Shown: positions 11,529-24,857 of the stretch, one piece after another | How positions within the stretch are numbered: position 1 is the stretch's first letter | Layout: each line of letters starts with the position of its first letter | DNA from: Lingula anatina | Lineage: Eukaryota; Brachiopoda; Lingulata; Lingulida; Lingulidae | Assembly: GCF_001039355.2 (NCBI RefSeq) | Contig: NW_019775566.1 | Coordinates: 50,596 to 114,595 of the forward strand | DNA: 64,000 bases | Direction: 5' to 3' | Program-made: the position numbers and the translations under genes | Notes under the pieces: generated by a model | What the model was told of the DNA's origin: nothing | The model's input: only the letters and a program-made list of their open reading frames with translations | Database searches by the model: none

Positions 11529-14500
11529 ATGCAACAAAAAGAACAATCGGCAGATGGCGTTGTAGAAAGCGAGAGCAGTTTCATGGATCCTCCCCAGCGC
11601 CACTTACAGTCCCCGCGGAGTTCTCTAAAAGAGCAAGAAATACCACAACCGCCTGTCACCCCCAAGAGATGCATCATCGTTGAACCGGTTGTTTTTCTTT
11701 ATTTCATCGCCGCCGCAGCGTGCAGTCCCCTGATGATTTTTTACGTGGAGAAAAAGGTTTATGAACGCTTTAATGTTACCGTCAGCAATTCTGCCAGTGT
11801 ATCCCTTTGTGACAAAGACCAGACGACGAACGACAGGTTGATTCAGGAAAATGTGGCAATGTGGAACATGCACCTCAGCGTTGCTTATATGATACCGAGC
11901 GTCATTTCAACCGTTGTTTTTGGTGCGCATAGTGACAGGGCGGGCAGAAAACCTTGTTTGCTCCTCCCTTGTTTCAGTGGAGTACTGTACCTGGGCATCA
12001 CCGCCTTAATCGTCCAACTAGATCTACCACTAGAGTATCTGTTAATTAGCCATGTTCTGGGTGGTTCCCTCGGTGGCTACACCATTCTTTTCCTTGGTTC
12101 CATCGCCTACACGGCGGACACCACTACAGATGGACAAAGAGGATTTAGGATCTTCGTTCTTGATGGTTTGATGCTTTTAGGCGGTGCTATTGGAGTGGTC
12201 AGCGTAGACTACTGGATAGCTCAAGATAAACGAAGTGATGCCGCGTTCTTATCCAAGACCCTAGCCATTGGAGCGTTGTACACCATGACCGCAATATATG
12301 CGGTGCTATTTGTGCCCGAAACCGTAAAACAAGACCCAACGGCGAAGCTTTTCTCTGTCAAAAATATAGCAGCAGTTGTTTCTATTTACTCCACGGAGAA
12401 CAGCGTTTCCACCGGCGGCAACGGCGGCAGTGAAAGAACTAAGGGTAGCAAAGAATGGAAACTCCGCATTCTATTTGCATCTCTTTTCTTCGTTGCAGTG
12501 GCGCTATCTCCGCCGATCATTTCCATTGATATCTTGTACGTGTTGAACCGACCGTTTTGCTGGGATGCCAAACTGGTTGGCTTGTTCTTGGCCAGTACCA
12601 TGGCTCTGATGACATTTGGAGGAGCGCTGGGACTTTTTATCATGCAACATTGGTGGAAGATGTCTGATATTGGTATAGCATTAGTTGCGTTAATAAGCGC
12701 AATTGCAGCAAATGTACTCAAAGCGTTTGCCAACAAACCCCAACTTATGTTTGTGAGTAAGTATGTTAAAAATACTCGGTTTTCAATTAGTAAGGTTAAC
12801 AACAATCTACTAATTTTCTGTTATATTCTATTTTTCTAAATGTTTTATATGTGTTTCAGGCATGTAGCCATCAATTTCAAAGTAGACAATTTTATAAAAA
12901 TGAAGTAGAACTTACCTGTATTTTTCCTGATTTCCCTGCTGGCCTTATATCTTAGTTAGAATCACCGAAACGAATGATAATATGGAAAGAGCTTGCTTAA
13001 AATCGCATGCCTTAAATTCATATAATCCCTATGTACCTCATAATATGTTTGTTCTTAATTCAGATAAATTTCTTATTTTTGCTTATGAATCATAATTATT
13101 TCACTTTAAAATATTATTTATCACTAACGACATCTACAGCAATAAATAATTTTCAGGTTCCGTTCTGGGTATGCTTGCACTCCTTATAATTCCTATGATA
13201 CGGGCCCAGATGTCAAAGACCGTTCACCAAAAGAAGCAAGGTATACCTTACTTACTCTCTCACCACAGGGTGCGCTAGTGGTCTGTTAAACAATTTTGCG
13301 CTCATAATTTAATTTTGCATAATGCATTAGAAGCCCCCGATATCAGAGGGTATACCCTACTGTCGTGTCACGCCAGGGAGAGATGGTTCTGCAAAAGAAC
13401 GTCTGACCGAGATTATTTTGAGACCAAAAATTAAAGGCAATATTGGGCCAGCATTGTTTAGAAATATTCCACAAAAATAAGATATATTATTGCACGCGTT
13501 ACATGTACAGTGTTAAATATGATAGATCAATTGCCACATTATGCATTAACTTTTGTGTATCCTGAATTGACTTTGGCTAAAATACTTCGGTTTTGAAATT
13601 TAATTTGAACTTACTTTCGGTCGTAAGTTCTTTGGTGACAGCCCCGGCCAGAACCATGATGAGTGGTTGTACACGGTACTTCACATATGATGACCAAAGG
13701 TACACTCTCAATATTACTCATGTTCATTCATTGAAATTCACTACAAGAATGCTTCAACTTTGGTCAGTGCTTCTTTAATGAAACCGCACGATATATGAAG
13801 TCTGTACACGACTTTACACTCCTCCAGTTTTTTTTTTTTTTTTTTTTTTTTTTGACATTTTAGCTGAGGTACAGAGATTAGCCATCTATTTAACCGGAGA
13901 CATATCTGTTAATATCTAGAGAAAAATCAGTGTGGCCCTGGTAGAGAGTAACCTTATTATATGTCTTTGGTTCCAGGAGCTCTCTTTGCCAGCGTAGCTG
14001 CCATGGAGACTTTATCTGCCTTGCTGGCCAGTGTCACATTTGGTACCGTGTACTCGGCTACGGTTGACATCTTTAGCGGGGTCGTGTTCCTCACGGTGGC
14101 CGCACTCTTTGGCATGGGGTTTCTGTTGTTGTGGTCAGTATACTTTAATTGTCTTCACTGGCAGTCTTAGAATATGATGAAAAAATGGTCCCTTTTTTTA
14201 CAGTGTCCTGTCCTCCCTGCAGTCATTATGCTAGGAAGTTAAAGGAAAGGGCTCAAAATATAAGGCCAAATGTAGCAACATTATACAATACGGTATATTT
14301 GAACTCGCAAGAAGTAAAAAAGACGTAGACGAAACATGACGGCTGCTGTGCTGTTTCTCTTCCAGCTTTCATGTCATCTACAGCAGGCGGCGTACACCCA
14401 GTAGGGAGAGTTTGAAGATAAGAGACGTGTCGAAACGCTCGTACAGTTCCTGCCAGTCTAGCAGTGCGTACAACAGTGTAGCAGAGGATCCTGTACACCC

Positions 14501-14612
14501 AGGAGAGCTGGTTGAAAGCAACGAGAATGAATCGAATAGAATCGAGAACGAGAATGAATCGAATAGTAGCTGTGAAGCATGGGGACCAATCACAGTTGGG
14601 GGGGTGGCTTGA
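11529..14612 (+). CDS. SLC46-like major facilitator transporter, gene 1 (4 coding exons, 571 aa)
   Basis: Coding exons 11529-12756, 13157-13240, 13977-14133 and 14366-14612, with GT-AG junctions in phases 1, 1 and 2. Hydrophobicity suggests twelve membrane segments: nine in exon 1, one in exon 2, two in exon 3. The MFS loop 2-3 signature GAHSDRAGRK lies near residues 132-141, and an N-glycosylation site (NVT, residue 82) sits in the long first extracellular loop, as in SLC46 (PCFT/TSCOT) proteins. That family moves folates (A1) or muropeptide-like and other small molecules (A2, A3), generally with protons; the substrate here is unknown. The Met at 11529 is chosen because it aligns with the start of gene 2. 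An upstream in-frame Met (11436) lies before a likely 3' splice site (AG at 11451-11452). The last exon encodes a hydrophilic Ser/Glu/Asn-rich cytosolic tail with a repeated NENES motif. Confidence 0.88.
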
Positions 14613-14725
14613 CAAAAGAACATTAGCCATGAAAAGGGTCTGAACTTTTAGAGATGAGAAATATGGGGTATATCACCCCAAGATAAATCCAAAGTCGTGC
14701 ACGTAAATAAAATGAGTATTTATAC

Positions 14726-14976
14726 CTTATAAACGGATAAACGGAAGGCGTTTACTAACACTTCCCACAGATCTTTTAACACTAACACCCACATTAACCA
14801 GATACTCACAAATTAACCGGCACTACCATAGCGGATGAATGTTAGTGCTAGGTATCGTTTTGTTGGTGCTAATTAAATACCTGTGCGGTGTGTTGGTTAA
14901 TTTGTGGTTAGTATCGGCGTTAGTGATAAAAGTTGTGCTGGTAGTGTTAGTAAATGCCTAATCCGTTTTTATAAGG
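14726..14976. mobile_element. MITE just downstream of gene 1
   Basis: ccttataaacgg with gcgtttactaacac at the left and the inverse (gtgttagtaaatgcc, ccgtttttataagg) at the right; the body is also largely self-complementary. Absent at the matching point after gene 2 (near 21596). It sits directly after the gene 1 poly(A) signal at 14706. Confidence 0.7.
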
Positions 14977-15167
14977 CCAGGTGTTGGTCTGAAATGTTTA
15001 GCATGTTTTTGCTTGCCGTAAAACTGGCACAGCATTACAATTGATCTGACTAATACCGGTTACTTTTGTCTTAAAATCCAAAGACTTGGCGTGAAGACCA
15101 AAACTTTTGTCGACCCTTGATCAGAATACTATGTGATCTGTAGTTCCAAACTTCTCCCCTGTTGCCA

Positions 15168-15398
15168 GTTTAAGCCCCCCTTACACTGGACGGCGTCCTT
15201 TCTGCGTCCCGTAGTACGGCCCCGTTTGAGAGTAAAAAAAAATACTTTACTTGACGACAACTGGCTGATCATTGAGCATTCATTTTGCAACCAAATCGAT
15301 TCTTATGCCTCCTTTATACGATCACAGCGCTGCCAGTTTCATGGTTGCTCAAAGGACGCAGAAAGGACGCCAGCCAGTGTAAAGGCGGTTTTATCCGC
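15168..15398. mobile_element. MITE with 'TTACACTGGACGGCGTCC' ends, unit 1
   Basis: Left end cccccttacactggacgg, right end gccagtgtaaaggcggt, and the inner pair cctttctgcgtcc / ggacgcagaaagg. The counterpart after gene 2 shows that it predates the duplication. Confidence 0.65.
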
Positions 15399-16346
15399 GC
15401 AGTAGGATATATGTAATACTACCTCTACTCTCACTATTTATATCATCCAATCCCGAAAATAAAGATTAAGTGGAAGATAAGACATTGCAAAGGTTGTTAA
15501 ATTAAACTTTATTTCTAGTCTCAGGTGCTTCTTTTCAATGTTTAATCGGACATTTCGAAACTCAGTTTATTTTCTATTGCAGAATGAAGAAAATAAACAC
15601 CATGCAGTCTGATGTTTATCATTTCTTTGGACTGAACTACTCTCTTCAAGAGTGACAATCTTTATAATCATTATCATAATAGTGATCATCTTATGTTTTT
15701 GTGTTGTTAGAAATTGCTTAGGTTTTAAATCAAGACTTTTAATTTATAACGAAATGCCTTGAATCAGTTGGAAAAATTGTAAACATTTTGCTGACACGTC
15801 CTCGTTTTGTCCATGTCCTAAATGGCTTATTTGACTTTGTACTTTCTTTATTTTCCATCTGTAGGCGCACTTTTGATTATGTTTCAGTTCTTGTAACGGG
15901 TCTCCCTCTATAAAAAGACAAAACAGCATTATTTTTAATATCACATTAAGAAGGTTGTGTTAATTTACAAATGTAGTTGAAAACGATTTGTAAATAATTT
16001 TGGATAGGGGGTTTCAGAGCATTTTTTAAAGTGTATAGCAGTGTACATATCGCCGTTTGTTTTTCTCTAATTCACGACAATCTTAAAAATGACAATAGAG
16101 CCGACATTACACGAAAATAAAGAGAGTTTTGAATCATTTAAATCTGGTAAGTGTTAAGAAAATTCAAAAATTGGGATCACGCAAAAAAATATACTTATTA
16201 CCGAGAAAACTAACTTGAAATGAAGTGTTTCAAAATATGCATCATAAGAATCAGATTAATGTCTAACGACGAAAAACACGGATGAGTCCGATTTTTCCTC
16301 CCAAAAAGTTTGGATCCCATAGACAATGTCAAAAAATATTTAGAGA

Positions 16347-16351
16347 AAACG

Positions 16352-16428
<77 letters not shown>

Positions 16429-16430
16429 CT
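16347..16430. repeat. (CA)n(GA)n microsatellite
   Basis: Uninterrupted CA then GA runs near the start of tandem unit 2; absent at the matching point of unit 1. Confidence 0.9.
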
Positions 16431-16697
16431 TACTTATTTGAAAACTCAAAAGTATTCCATTACAATTTACTAGAAATTCACTAACGAATAGTGCTCATAC
16501 ATCGGCAGATCCTCAGAAACAATGGGCTGCCATTACTCTGATACGTGTAAGGTTTGACTCAATAATTTGTTATAGAACGTTATAAATGTTTCTGCCATAA
16601 AATGTTATGTAAGAAAAAGGGTTTAGAAGCTGGGTCTGTAACCTCTCTGGGGTGGGGTTAAATGAGGAGCGGTCATCCCCTCCTTCCCCATGCAGGT

Positions 16698-16795
16698 CTT
16701 ATAAACGGATCATAGGCGTTTACTAACACTACCCGCAGATCTTTGAGCACTAACGCCTATATTAACCACAAAACGCACGAATTAACCCCACCCAA
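16698..16795. mobile_element. Half copy of the element at 14726
   Basis: Only one arm is present (cttataaacggatcataggc, tttactaacactaccc), ending near aattaacccc. Confidence 0.55.
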
Positions 16796-18316
16796 CCACC
16801 AATTGAAAAAAAAAAACAATGAAGAGGCTTTTATATGGGTCATTGTATTGTAGGCAAACAATGCCGGTGTGCCCTTTAGTAATTAGGTGATAACATTTCT
16901 GTTTATCTGCGGGTTGCAATATCTCTCCTGATCATTGGGCATCGATAGGACATAATATACATACCAGTGATATAGCTTACTACAGAAAACAAAAACACCA
17001 GGTAAGTGAGAATATGATATAATAATGCAAACTAGGCAGTATTGAGAAATGAAGATCGATTTATTATTGGTACACTTTTCATTTGAGCCTGATCAAAACA
17101 GGTGGGTATTAGAAACAGCGATGGTACAGAACTAAAGCTGGGTATTTTGCTTGTCATCACAGCCGACCGGTGTTGGTATTCACAATAAAAGTTTCGATTG
17201 TTCCGTTTTGTGGCGATTTCAGATGACCCTTTGCCACATACGATTAACTGAAGATCTTCTTTAACCTCACCAGTTTACATGGTATATGATTTCTACATGC
17301 TGTTTAACAAGCACAGCTACGTATGTGAAAGAAACTAGAAGTCATCGTAAGCCATTTTATTACCTATGATGAAGGGGTTGTAATGTAGGATTTACATAAA
17401 TTAGGAGAACGTTTCAAAAGGAATTCTAAAGGATGCACAAATAGATTGGTTTCGTTTGATATCTTCGAATGTACATTAAAAAAGAAAAGAAAGAGGAAAG
17501 AAAGAGGATGCTTTACCCCTATCATATCTACACATCTAATGTACAATAGATAGGCATATTGCTGTATAGACAAACTGGAGTTCACAGTTCCGAATTAAAT
17601 TAGCCATCCTGATTAATCGGCTGATTAATATGCGTTCAATCTTATTGTCTCATTTCAAATTACCTTTGGTGGTATTACAACTGCCAATTAAAGATATATC
17701 CTAATCTGTTCAAATCGTTTACTGGTATTACATAGACTCTCAACGTTAATATTCTTGAACTCTGGTCATTTTGAGTACTGTACACGAGGTCGCATTCTCT
17801 GCCATAACCCAGCTGAGTTATGGCATAATTTTTGAGCAAAAATCCTCACAGTACAGAAATGTGCACAGCCAGTGTACAGCTGCCAGAGATATATCAGCAA
17901 ATATCTAGTGAAAAAAATCTCACTGTGGCCCTGGTACAGAGCAAGAGGGTTCCTTGAATTATAGGTAGACCCTATAGCAGACCAATAATACTACCACCAC
18001 AAGACACTCGTTCCTCGATATGCTTTTATAAAATGTAATTTTATGTACGCCAGTTCCCTTATTATTATAACTTCTTATCATTAGACCGATTTCAAACATT
18101 GGGCATATCTGTAATGATCATAACTATCAGAACTAGCATTAATTGGGCAAAACTACGACCTGATTTGAGTAAGCGCGAAAAACAATAATGGCGCTAGGTG
18201 TCTGTAAGATAACATGCATTATGATTATTTCGTACAAGAAATGTGTCACAAAAATGCCCGCAATAATTTTTATGTCAGAATAATTGCATTTATTTTATCT
18301 TCTTATTATGTTGTAG

Positions 18317-18397
18317 TCGACCCGACGCAAATAATACCGACCTACATAGAGCACTGATTGATGAACCAAGAACAGCATAATTCCTCCCGACACCAAG
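18317..18397 (+). other. Probable 5' untranslated exon part of gene 2
   Basis: Counterpart of the leader before gene 1, preceded by ttgtag. A 5-nt length difference and an in-frame TAA relative to gene 1 show that it is not translated from an upstream Met. Confidence 0.45.
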
Positions 18398-21300
18398 ATG
18401 CAACAAATAGAACAATCGACAGATGGCGTTGTAGAAACCGAGAGCAGTTTCATGGATCCTCCCCAGCGCCACTTACAGTCCCCGCGGAATTCTCTGAAAG
18501 ACCAAGAAATACCACAACCGCCTGTCAAGCCCAAGAGACGCATCATCGTTGAACCGGTTGTGTTTCTTTATTTCATGGCCGCCGCAGCCTGCAGTCCACT
18601 GATGATTTTTTACGTGGAGAAAAAAGTTTATGAACGCTTTCACGTTAATGTTACCGTCAGCAATTCTTCCAGTGTGTCCCTTTGTGACAAAAACCAGACG
18701 ACGAACGACAGGTTGATTCAGGAAAATGCGGCAATGTGGAACATGTACCTCACCATTGCATACATGATACCGAGCGTCATTTCAACCGTTGTTTTTGGTG
18801 CGCATAGTGACAGGGCGGGCAGAAAACCTTATTTGCTCCTCCCTTGTTTCAGTGGAGTCCTGTACCTGGGCATCACCGCCTTAATCGTCCAACTAGATCT
18901 ACCATTAGAGTATCTTCTGATTAGCAATGTTCTGGGTGGTTCCCTCGGTGGCTACACCATTCTTTTCCTTGGTGCCATCGCCTACACGGCGGACACCACT
19001 ACAGATGGACAAAGGGGATTTAGGATCTTGGTTCTTGACTGCTTGGTACTTTTAGGCTTTGCTATTGGAGTGGTCAGCGTGGACTACTGGATAGCTCTAG
19101 ATAATCAAAGTGATACCGCTTTCTTATCCAAGGCCCTTGTCATTGGAGCGTTGTTAACCGTGACTGCAATATATGTGGTGCTATTTGTGCCCGAAACCGT
19201 AAAACAAGAGCCAACGGCGAAGCTTTTCTCTGTCAAAAATATAGCATCCGTGGTATCTATATACACCACAGAGAACAGCGTGACAACCGGCGGCAACGGA
19301 ACTACGGGTCGCAGAAAATGGAAACTCCGTATTCTCTTTGCATCTCTTCTCTTCGTTGCCATGGTGCTATCTCCGCCGATCATTTCCATTGAAATCTTCT
19401 ACGTGTTGAACCGACCTTTTTGCTGGGATGCCGAACTGCTTGGCACATTCTTGGCCAGTACCATGGTTTTGATGGCATTTGGAGCAGCGCTGGGACTATT
19501 TGTCATGCAACATTGGTGGAAGATGTCTGATATTGGTATAGCATTAGTTGCGTTAGTAAGCGTAATGGCAGCAAGTGTACTTCAAGCGTTTGCCAACAAA
19601 ACCGAACTTATGTTTGTGAGTAAGTATGTGTAAAATACTCGGTTTTCAGTTAGTAAGGTCTGTGTAATGTTAACAACAATCGACTAATTTTCTGTTATAT
19701 TCTATTATTCAAAATGTTTTGCATGTGTTTCAGGAACGTAGCGATCAATTTAAAATTATAATAAGGAATCATGTTGGCGAACTGTATTTTTTTTTGCTGC
19801 CCTTATATCTTAGTTAGAATCAATGACATGAATGATGACACGAAAAAGAGCTTGCATTGCATGCCTTAAATTTGTATAATTGCAATACCCCTCATAATGT
19901 TTGTTCTTAATTCAAATTAAGTTCTTAATTTTGTTGGTAATCGTGACTATTTCACCCTTAAATATTACACATCACCACCAATTACTTACAGCAATTAATA
20001 ATTTCCAGGTTCAGTTCTGGGCATGCTGGCACTACTAATTATTCCTATGATACGGGCCCAGATGTCAAAGACCGTTCACCCAAAGAAGCAAGGTATACCT
20101 CACTTACTCTCTGACCACAGGGTGCGCTAGTGGTCTGTTAAACAATTTTGTATCGCTCATACGTCAATTTTGTATACTGTATTAGATTAGAAATATTCCA
20201 CAAAAATAAGCCATTGCACGCGTTACATGTACAGCGTTAAATGTGTTAGATCAATTGCCACTTTATGTGTAACCTTGTCTGTATCCTGAATTGACCTTGA
20301 CAAAGATATTTCGGTTTTGAAAATTACACTTACTCTCGGTCGTAAGTTCTTTTGTGGCAGCCCCGGACATAACCTTGATGAGTGGTTGTACACGGTACTT
20401 CGCATAGCGAAATGGTTGGTTTATAATGACCAAAGGTACACTGTCAATATCACTCAGGTCCATTCATTGAAATTCACTACAAAAATGGTTCAACGTTGGT
20501 CAGTGCTTCTTTAATTAAACCACATGATACATGAAGCCTGTCCACTACCTTATTATACCCTCCACCAGTGACGCAATTTTTATTCTGCGGACATTTTTGC
20601 TGAGGTGCAGAAATTAGCCATCTATTTAACCGGAGTTATATCTGTTAATATCTAGTAAAAAATCAGTGTGGCCCTGATACAAGGTAACCTTAATATATGT
20701 CTTTGGTTCCAGGAGCTCTCTTTGCCAGCGTAGCTGCTGTAGAGACTTTATGTGCTTTGCTGTCCAGTGTGACATTTTATCCCGTGTACTCGGCCACTGT
20801 TGACATCTTTAACGGGGCCGTGTTCCTCGCAGTGGCCGCATACTTATGCATGGGGTTTCTGCTGTTGTGGTGAGTATACCTGTACTTTGATTGTCTTCAC
20901 TGGCAGTCTCAGGATATGACGATAAAATGGCCCCTTTTCTACCGTGTCCTGTCCTCCCCCTGTAGTCATTATGCTGATGAGTTAAAAGAAAGGACTCACA
21001 ATACAAGGCCAAATATAGCAACATTATACAATAAGGTATATTTGAACCCGCAGTGATCAGTTTCTTTGTTAGATTGTTCTTGGTTCATATATCCATACAT
21101 TGTTTACCCAGTACTTTTATCCATGCACTCTTTACACATCCAAATTCAAATATACCATTCCCTAGTGCAAGGACCAATAAATAAATAAATAAATAAATAA
21201 ACAACCCTTTGTAAAATTCTGGAGCAAGAAGTGAAGAAGACGTAGACAAAATGTGACTGCTGCTGTACTGTTTCTCTTCCAGCGTTCATGTCATCTACAG

Positions 21301-21463
21301 CAGGCGGCGTAGACCCGGTAGGGAGAGTTTGAAGATAGGAGACGTATTGAAGCGCTCATACAGTTCCTGCCAGTCTAGCAGTGCGTACAGCAGTGTAGCA
21401 GAGGATCCTGTACACCCAGGAGAACTGGTTGAAAGCAACGAGAATGAATCGAATGTTTCATAG
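18398..21463 (+). CDS. SLC46-like major facilitator transporter, gene 2 (4 coding exons, 547 aa)
   Basis: Tandem paralogue of the gene at 11529. Coding exons 18398-19619, 20009-20092, 20713-20869 and 21283-21463; the middle exons are 84 and 157 nt and all intron phases match gene 1. The loop signature GAHSDRAGRK is present, and the first extracellular loop has more sequons (NVT, NSS, NQT) than gene 1. The start is supported by an upstream frameshift and in-frame stop relative to gene 1, so the leader before 18398 cannot be coding. The tail exon is shorter than in gene 1: it stops shortly after a single NENES motif. Expected to be a 12-segment membrane transporter; substrate not predictable. 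A poly(A) signal follows at 21586. Confidence 0.88.
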
Positions 21464-21807
21464 TAGCTGTGAAGCATGGGGGCTGGCTTCACAAAAGAAC
21501 ATTAGCCATGAAAATGGTATGAACTTTTAGAGATGAGAAGACATGGGGTATATCACTTCAAGATAAATCCAAAATAGTGCACGTAAATAAAACGAGTAGG
21601 TGTTGGGTTGAAACGTTAATCATGTTTTTTTCTTGCCGTAAAACTGGCACAGCATTACAATTGATCCGACTAATACCGGTTTATTTTGATTCAAAATAGA
21701 CCAACATTTTTGTGGATTAAGTATTTTTATTTTTGTGACACAGACCCTTGATCAGATTGCTATGTGAACTGTAGTCTCGAACTTCTCCACTGTTGCCCGT
21801 CTATCTA

Positions 21808-22042
21808 AAGCCCCCTTTACACTGGACGGCGACATTTCTGCGTCCTATAGTGCGGCGCCGTTTTAGAGAAAAAAATAATTATACTTTAAGTTCCGGCAAA
21901 TGGCCAATTATTTAGCATTGATTTTGCAACCAAAGGGATGCTTGTGCCTCCTTTCTACGACCACTAGGCTGCCAGTTTCATGGTCACACAAATGACGCAT
22001 AAAGGTAAATATATAGATAAACCATCCAGCGTAAAGGCGGTT
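21808..22042. mobile_element. MITE with 'TTACACTGGACGGCG' ends, unit 2
   Basis: Diverged counterpart of 15168-15398 at the same position after gene 2. The right half is altered (aatgacgcataaagg). Confidence 0.55.
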
Positions 22043-22879
22043 TTATCCGCTCAGTAGGATATGTGTAATACTACTTCTACTCTCACTGTATATATCATCC
22101 CATCCCGAAAACAAACTTAAAAGGAATGATAAGATGTTGCAAAGGTTGTTAAATTAAACTTTATTTCGGGTCTAAGGTGCTTCCTTTTAATGTTTAATCG
22201 TGCTTTTCGAAACCGAAACTCGGCTTATTTTTGATTGCAAATTAAAGAAAATGAACGCCATGCAGTGAAATGTTTTATCATTTTTTAGACTGAACTGCAC
22301 TCTTCATGAATTTAAAAACCTTTATAAGCATTATGATGAAAGTGATCATTTTATCTTTCGATTTTTTGTGTGCGTGTGTGTGTTGATAGAGATTGCTTAG
22401 CTTTAAATCAAGACTTTTAATTTATAACGAAATGCCTGGAACCAGTTGAATGAATTGTCAAATCTTGCTGAGACGTCATCGTTTGATCCATGTACTAAAT
22501 GGCTTAGTGGTCTTATTTTACAACCTAAGGCGCACTTTTGATTATTTTTCAGTTCTTGTTACGGGTCCCACTCTATAAAAAGACAAAACAGCATTATTTT
22601 TAATATCACATGAAGAAGGCTGTATTACTTTAGGTGAAAACGATTTGTAAATAATTTTGGATAGGGGGATTTAGAGTCTTTTTGAAAGTATATACATGTA
22701 GCAGTGTATATATCGTATTGCAGTTAGGCAGTCTCTCTAATTCACGACAACTTTATATGGGAAGGATAAAATTTAAAACGATTTAAGGGCCAACATAAAT
22801 GAAAATAAAGCGAGTTTTGAATAATTTAAACCTGGTGAGTGTTAAGAAAATTCAAAAATTGAGATCACGCAAAAAAGGT

Positions 22880-23780
22880 TTGCTTTGGCGTTAGATTGTA
22901 ACACATTTTAATTGTCAAAAGTGAAAATAAAAAATGATACAAAGCATATTGGTGTAGTGTGCAGTGTATGAGGAATTAAAATGCTCGATATTGGACTCGA
23001 AAGCGTGACCAAAATCTGTTTTCATGTTGAAAATCGCGCCAGTAATTCCACCAAAGTCTTCAAATCACTATGCCACCATAATCTCCAAAACACTCAATTT
23101 CACCATTTTGATATTTGTATTTTTAGGTGAAATACATGTGCATTCAAATGCATTTTTGCGTTCTTAAAATTGTTTGATTTTTTTACAATGTAGGTACACA
23201 GTAGGAATTGACAATGGCTGTGTGAGTTTAAAATCATTTCCCGTCTCTGATATGGATTATTAATCGAGATTATTTGCAAAATGTGATATCCATCATATGA
23301 CAGTGACATGGTGAAATTGTTCTTATCATTCTCTATTTACATATACATGTTCTGATAATTGCCACCCTGAATATCACACTGATTCTTTTCATTATACCAT
23401 GGAATTCGAGTCACGCGTCTATACGTATCAACCTTTGCGCAGGTACGAATGCAAAATGAACCCTTTTTCGGTAAATATAATATAAATGCTGTTACTCTTC
23501 AAAATGATAAAAAATATTGGACTTGTGAGAGTTCGTTGTTCATTATTTTGAAAAATGTTTTTAGGTCTCACGTTGTTATTTTAATTCTGTAAGCCGCTCC
23601 CTTTTTCGAACCACGAGTAAAGATTGGACATGTGCTCTCCCCTAGGCCTTCAAGGCATACTTTGCGTGAAACATATTTTGACTGGCTTTTATAGCCAGTG
23701 ATGTAAAAAAGAAAATAAAACTGACAACGTTTCCACTAAAACTTCTTTTTAAATTTCGCTCGGCACATTTTACACCGTTG
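22880..23780. other. Gene-free stretch between gene 2 unit and gene 3A
   Basis: AT-rich; no supported exon, repeat or transposon end recognised. Confidence 0.35.
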
Positions 23781-24018
23781 ACTGAACTACACCGCGCATG
23801 CGCAGACGTTCTCCGCCAATGGTGGCTTGAACGCTTCAGATTCCATGCTATCGGCAAAATCTGGGGTCGAAAGATTAGCTTTATAATCAGGGTGATAGTC
23901 TGTGTATCTGCAGTTTGTAAACATAACCTCAGTTTATAGACACCCGGAGTGTTCGACAAGTCTCGCTGATTCAGTCGACACACAGGAAGGGAAAGCAGGA
24001 ATTAAACTGAATACAGGT
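23780..24018 (+). promoter_or_regulatory. Candidate promoter and first noncoding exon of gene 3A
   Basis: A GCGCATGCGCAG motif (about 23795-23806) is followed by a CCAAT box near 23816 and, further down, by a GT donor-like site after 24018 (ACAG|gtaaac). This would suit a noncoding first exon of the gene starting at 24858, but the matching acceptor would lie near the N at 24830. In the B copy a candidate acceptor (ttgacag) ends at 34949. Speculative. Confidence 0.3.
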
Positions 24019-24857
24019 AAACACTTAAATTACTTATTTCATTTTCTGGTTCACCGTGCGATTTGTGCACAATAGTATTGGGTAAATACATCATGGCCAC
24101 TTAACTGATTTAATGGGTGTTGTTTTCAATTTTATCTCCAAACGTATTAATTTATTTTTACTTTGTTTTATATCTTTACTTGCATGTGCTCCGTACGAGT
24201 GCATACAAATAGCAGATATTTTTAAGTGCTTGAATATTTTCTTACATACATTAATGTAGCAAAATTATTAAGTTCAATCAAGTAACAGATGCAACATAAT
24301 TGGTTTTGTCTGATGTTGCGTATCGTGTTCAGTTGTCGCCATTGAATTTGTTGTTTTAATTGGGGATGGCGACTCCCAACATACAGACTTGACATTTAAT
24401 ATGGAATATTTTTTTCCAAATCATTTTTCAACAATTTTTTCCTATTTAGCTGACTGATAAATTAAAATAAGGATTAAAATCGGGTTTTAACAACTTTAAA
24501 TTACCTCTTTGATGTCATTGTGACATCAGTTCATTAATGGAATTCGACAGAGAAGCAAACAAAAATACATTGCCTATTCTATGTCATACGACAACCATTA
24601 AAAGAGATATTTTGGACCTCCATATTTTCCAAATTATTGTCTGTAAAGGAGTTACACGCTCCACAAAGGACCCTCATGTCAGTGTCTAGTCACAGTAACG
24701 GCCGCTGTTACGCATGACCTCTTCTGGCTGCTACCAGCGCTCTCAAGTGGCAACGGATTCCTTGGGATAGGTTTTTTAAGTTCAATCTGGAATAACATTC
24801 CAGGCATCGGTCAAAATCTGTCCAATTTGNGAAACCACGACATAGAAAGGCTTCACC

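Larger units (their letters stand above)
8975..16226 (+). repeat. Tandem duplication unit 1 (contains SLC46-like gene 1)
   Basis: Sequence beginning ttcaaaatatgcatcata near 8975 recurs near 16225, and the end of this unit (around 16153) matches the end of the next unit (around 22849). The unit contains gene 1 and its flanks. Homology is broken by transposon insertions and small indels; flanks are clearly more diverged than coding exons. Confidence 0.75.
16227..22870 (+). repeat. Tandem duplication unit 2 (contains SLC46-like gene 2)
   Basis: Second unit of the gene 1/gene 2 duplication. Relative to unit 1 it lacks the TTAA element and the 14726-14976 element, and it has an extra stretch near 17380-17505 and a CA/GA microsatellite near its start. 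Confidence 0.75.

Noticed and set aside
12386-12805. Long antisense frames over transporter exons (also 31824-32351, 42212-42763)
   Set aside because: Shadows of the conserved sense exons with no independent support.
16210-16473. Frames over the CA/GA repeat
   Set aside because: Pure dipeptide repeats from a microsatellite.
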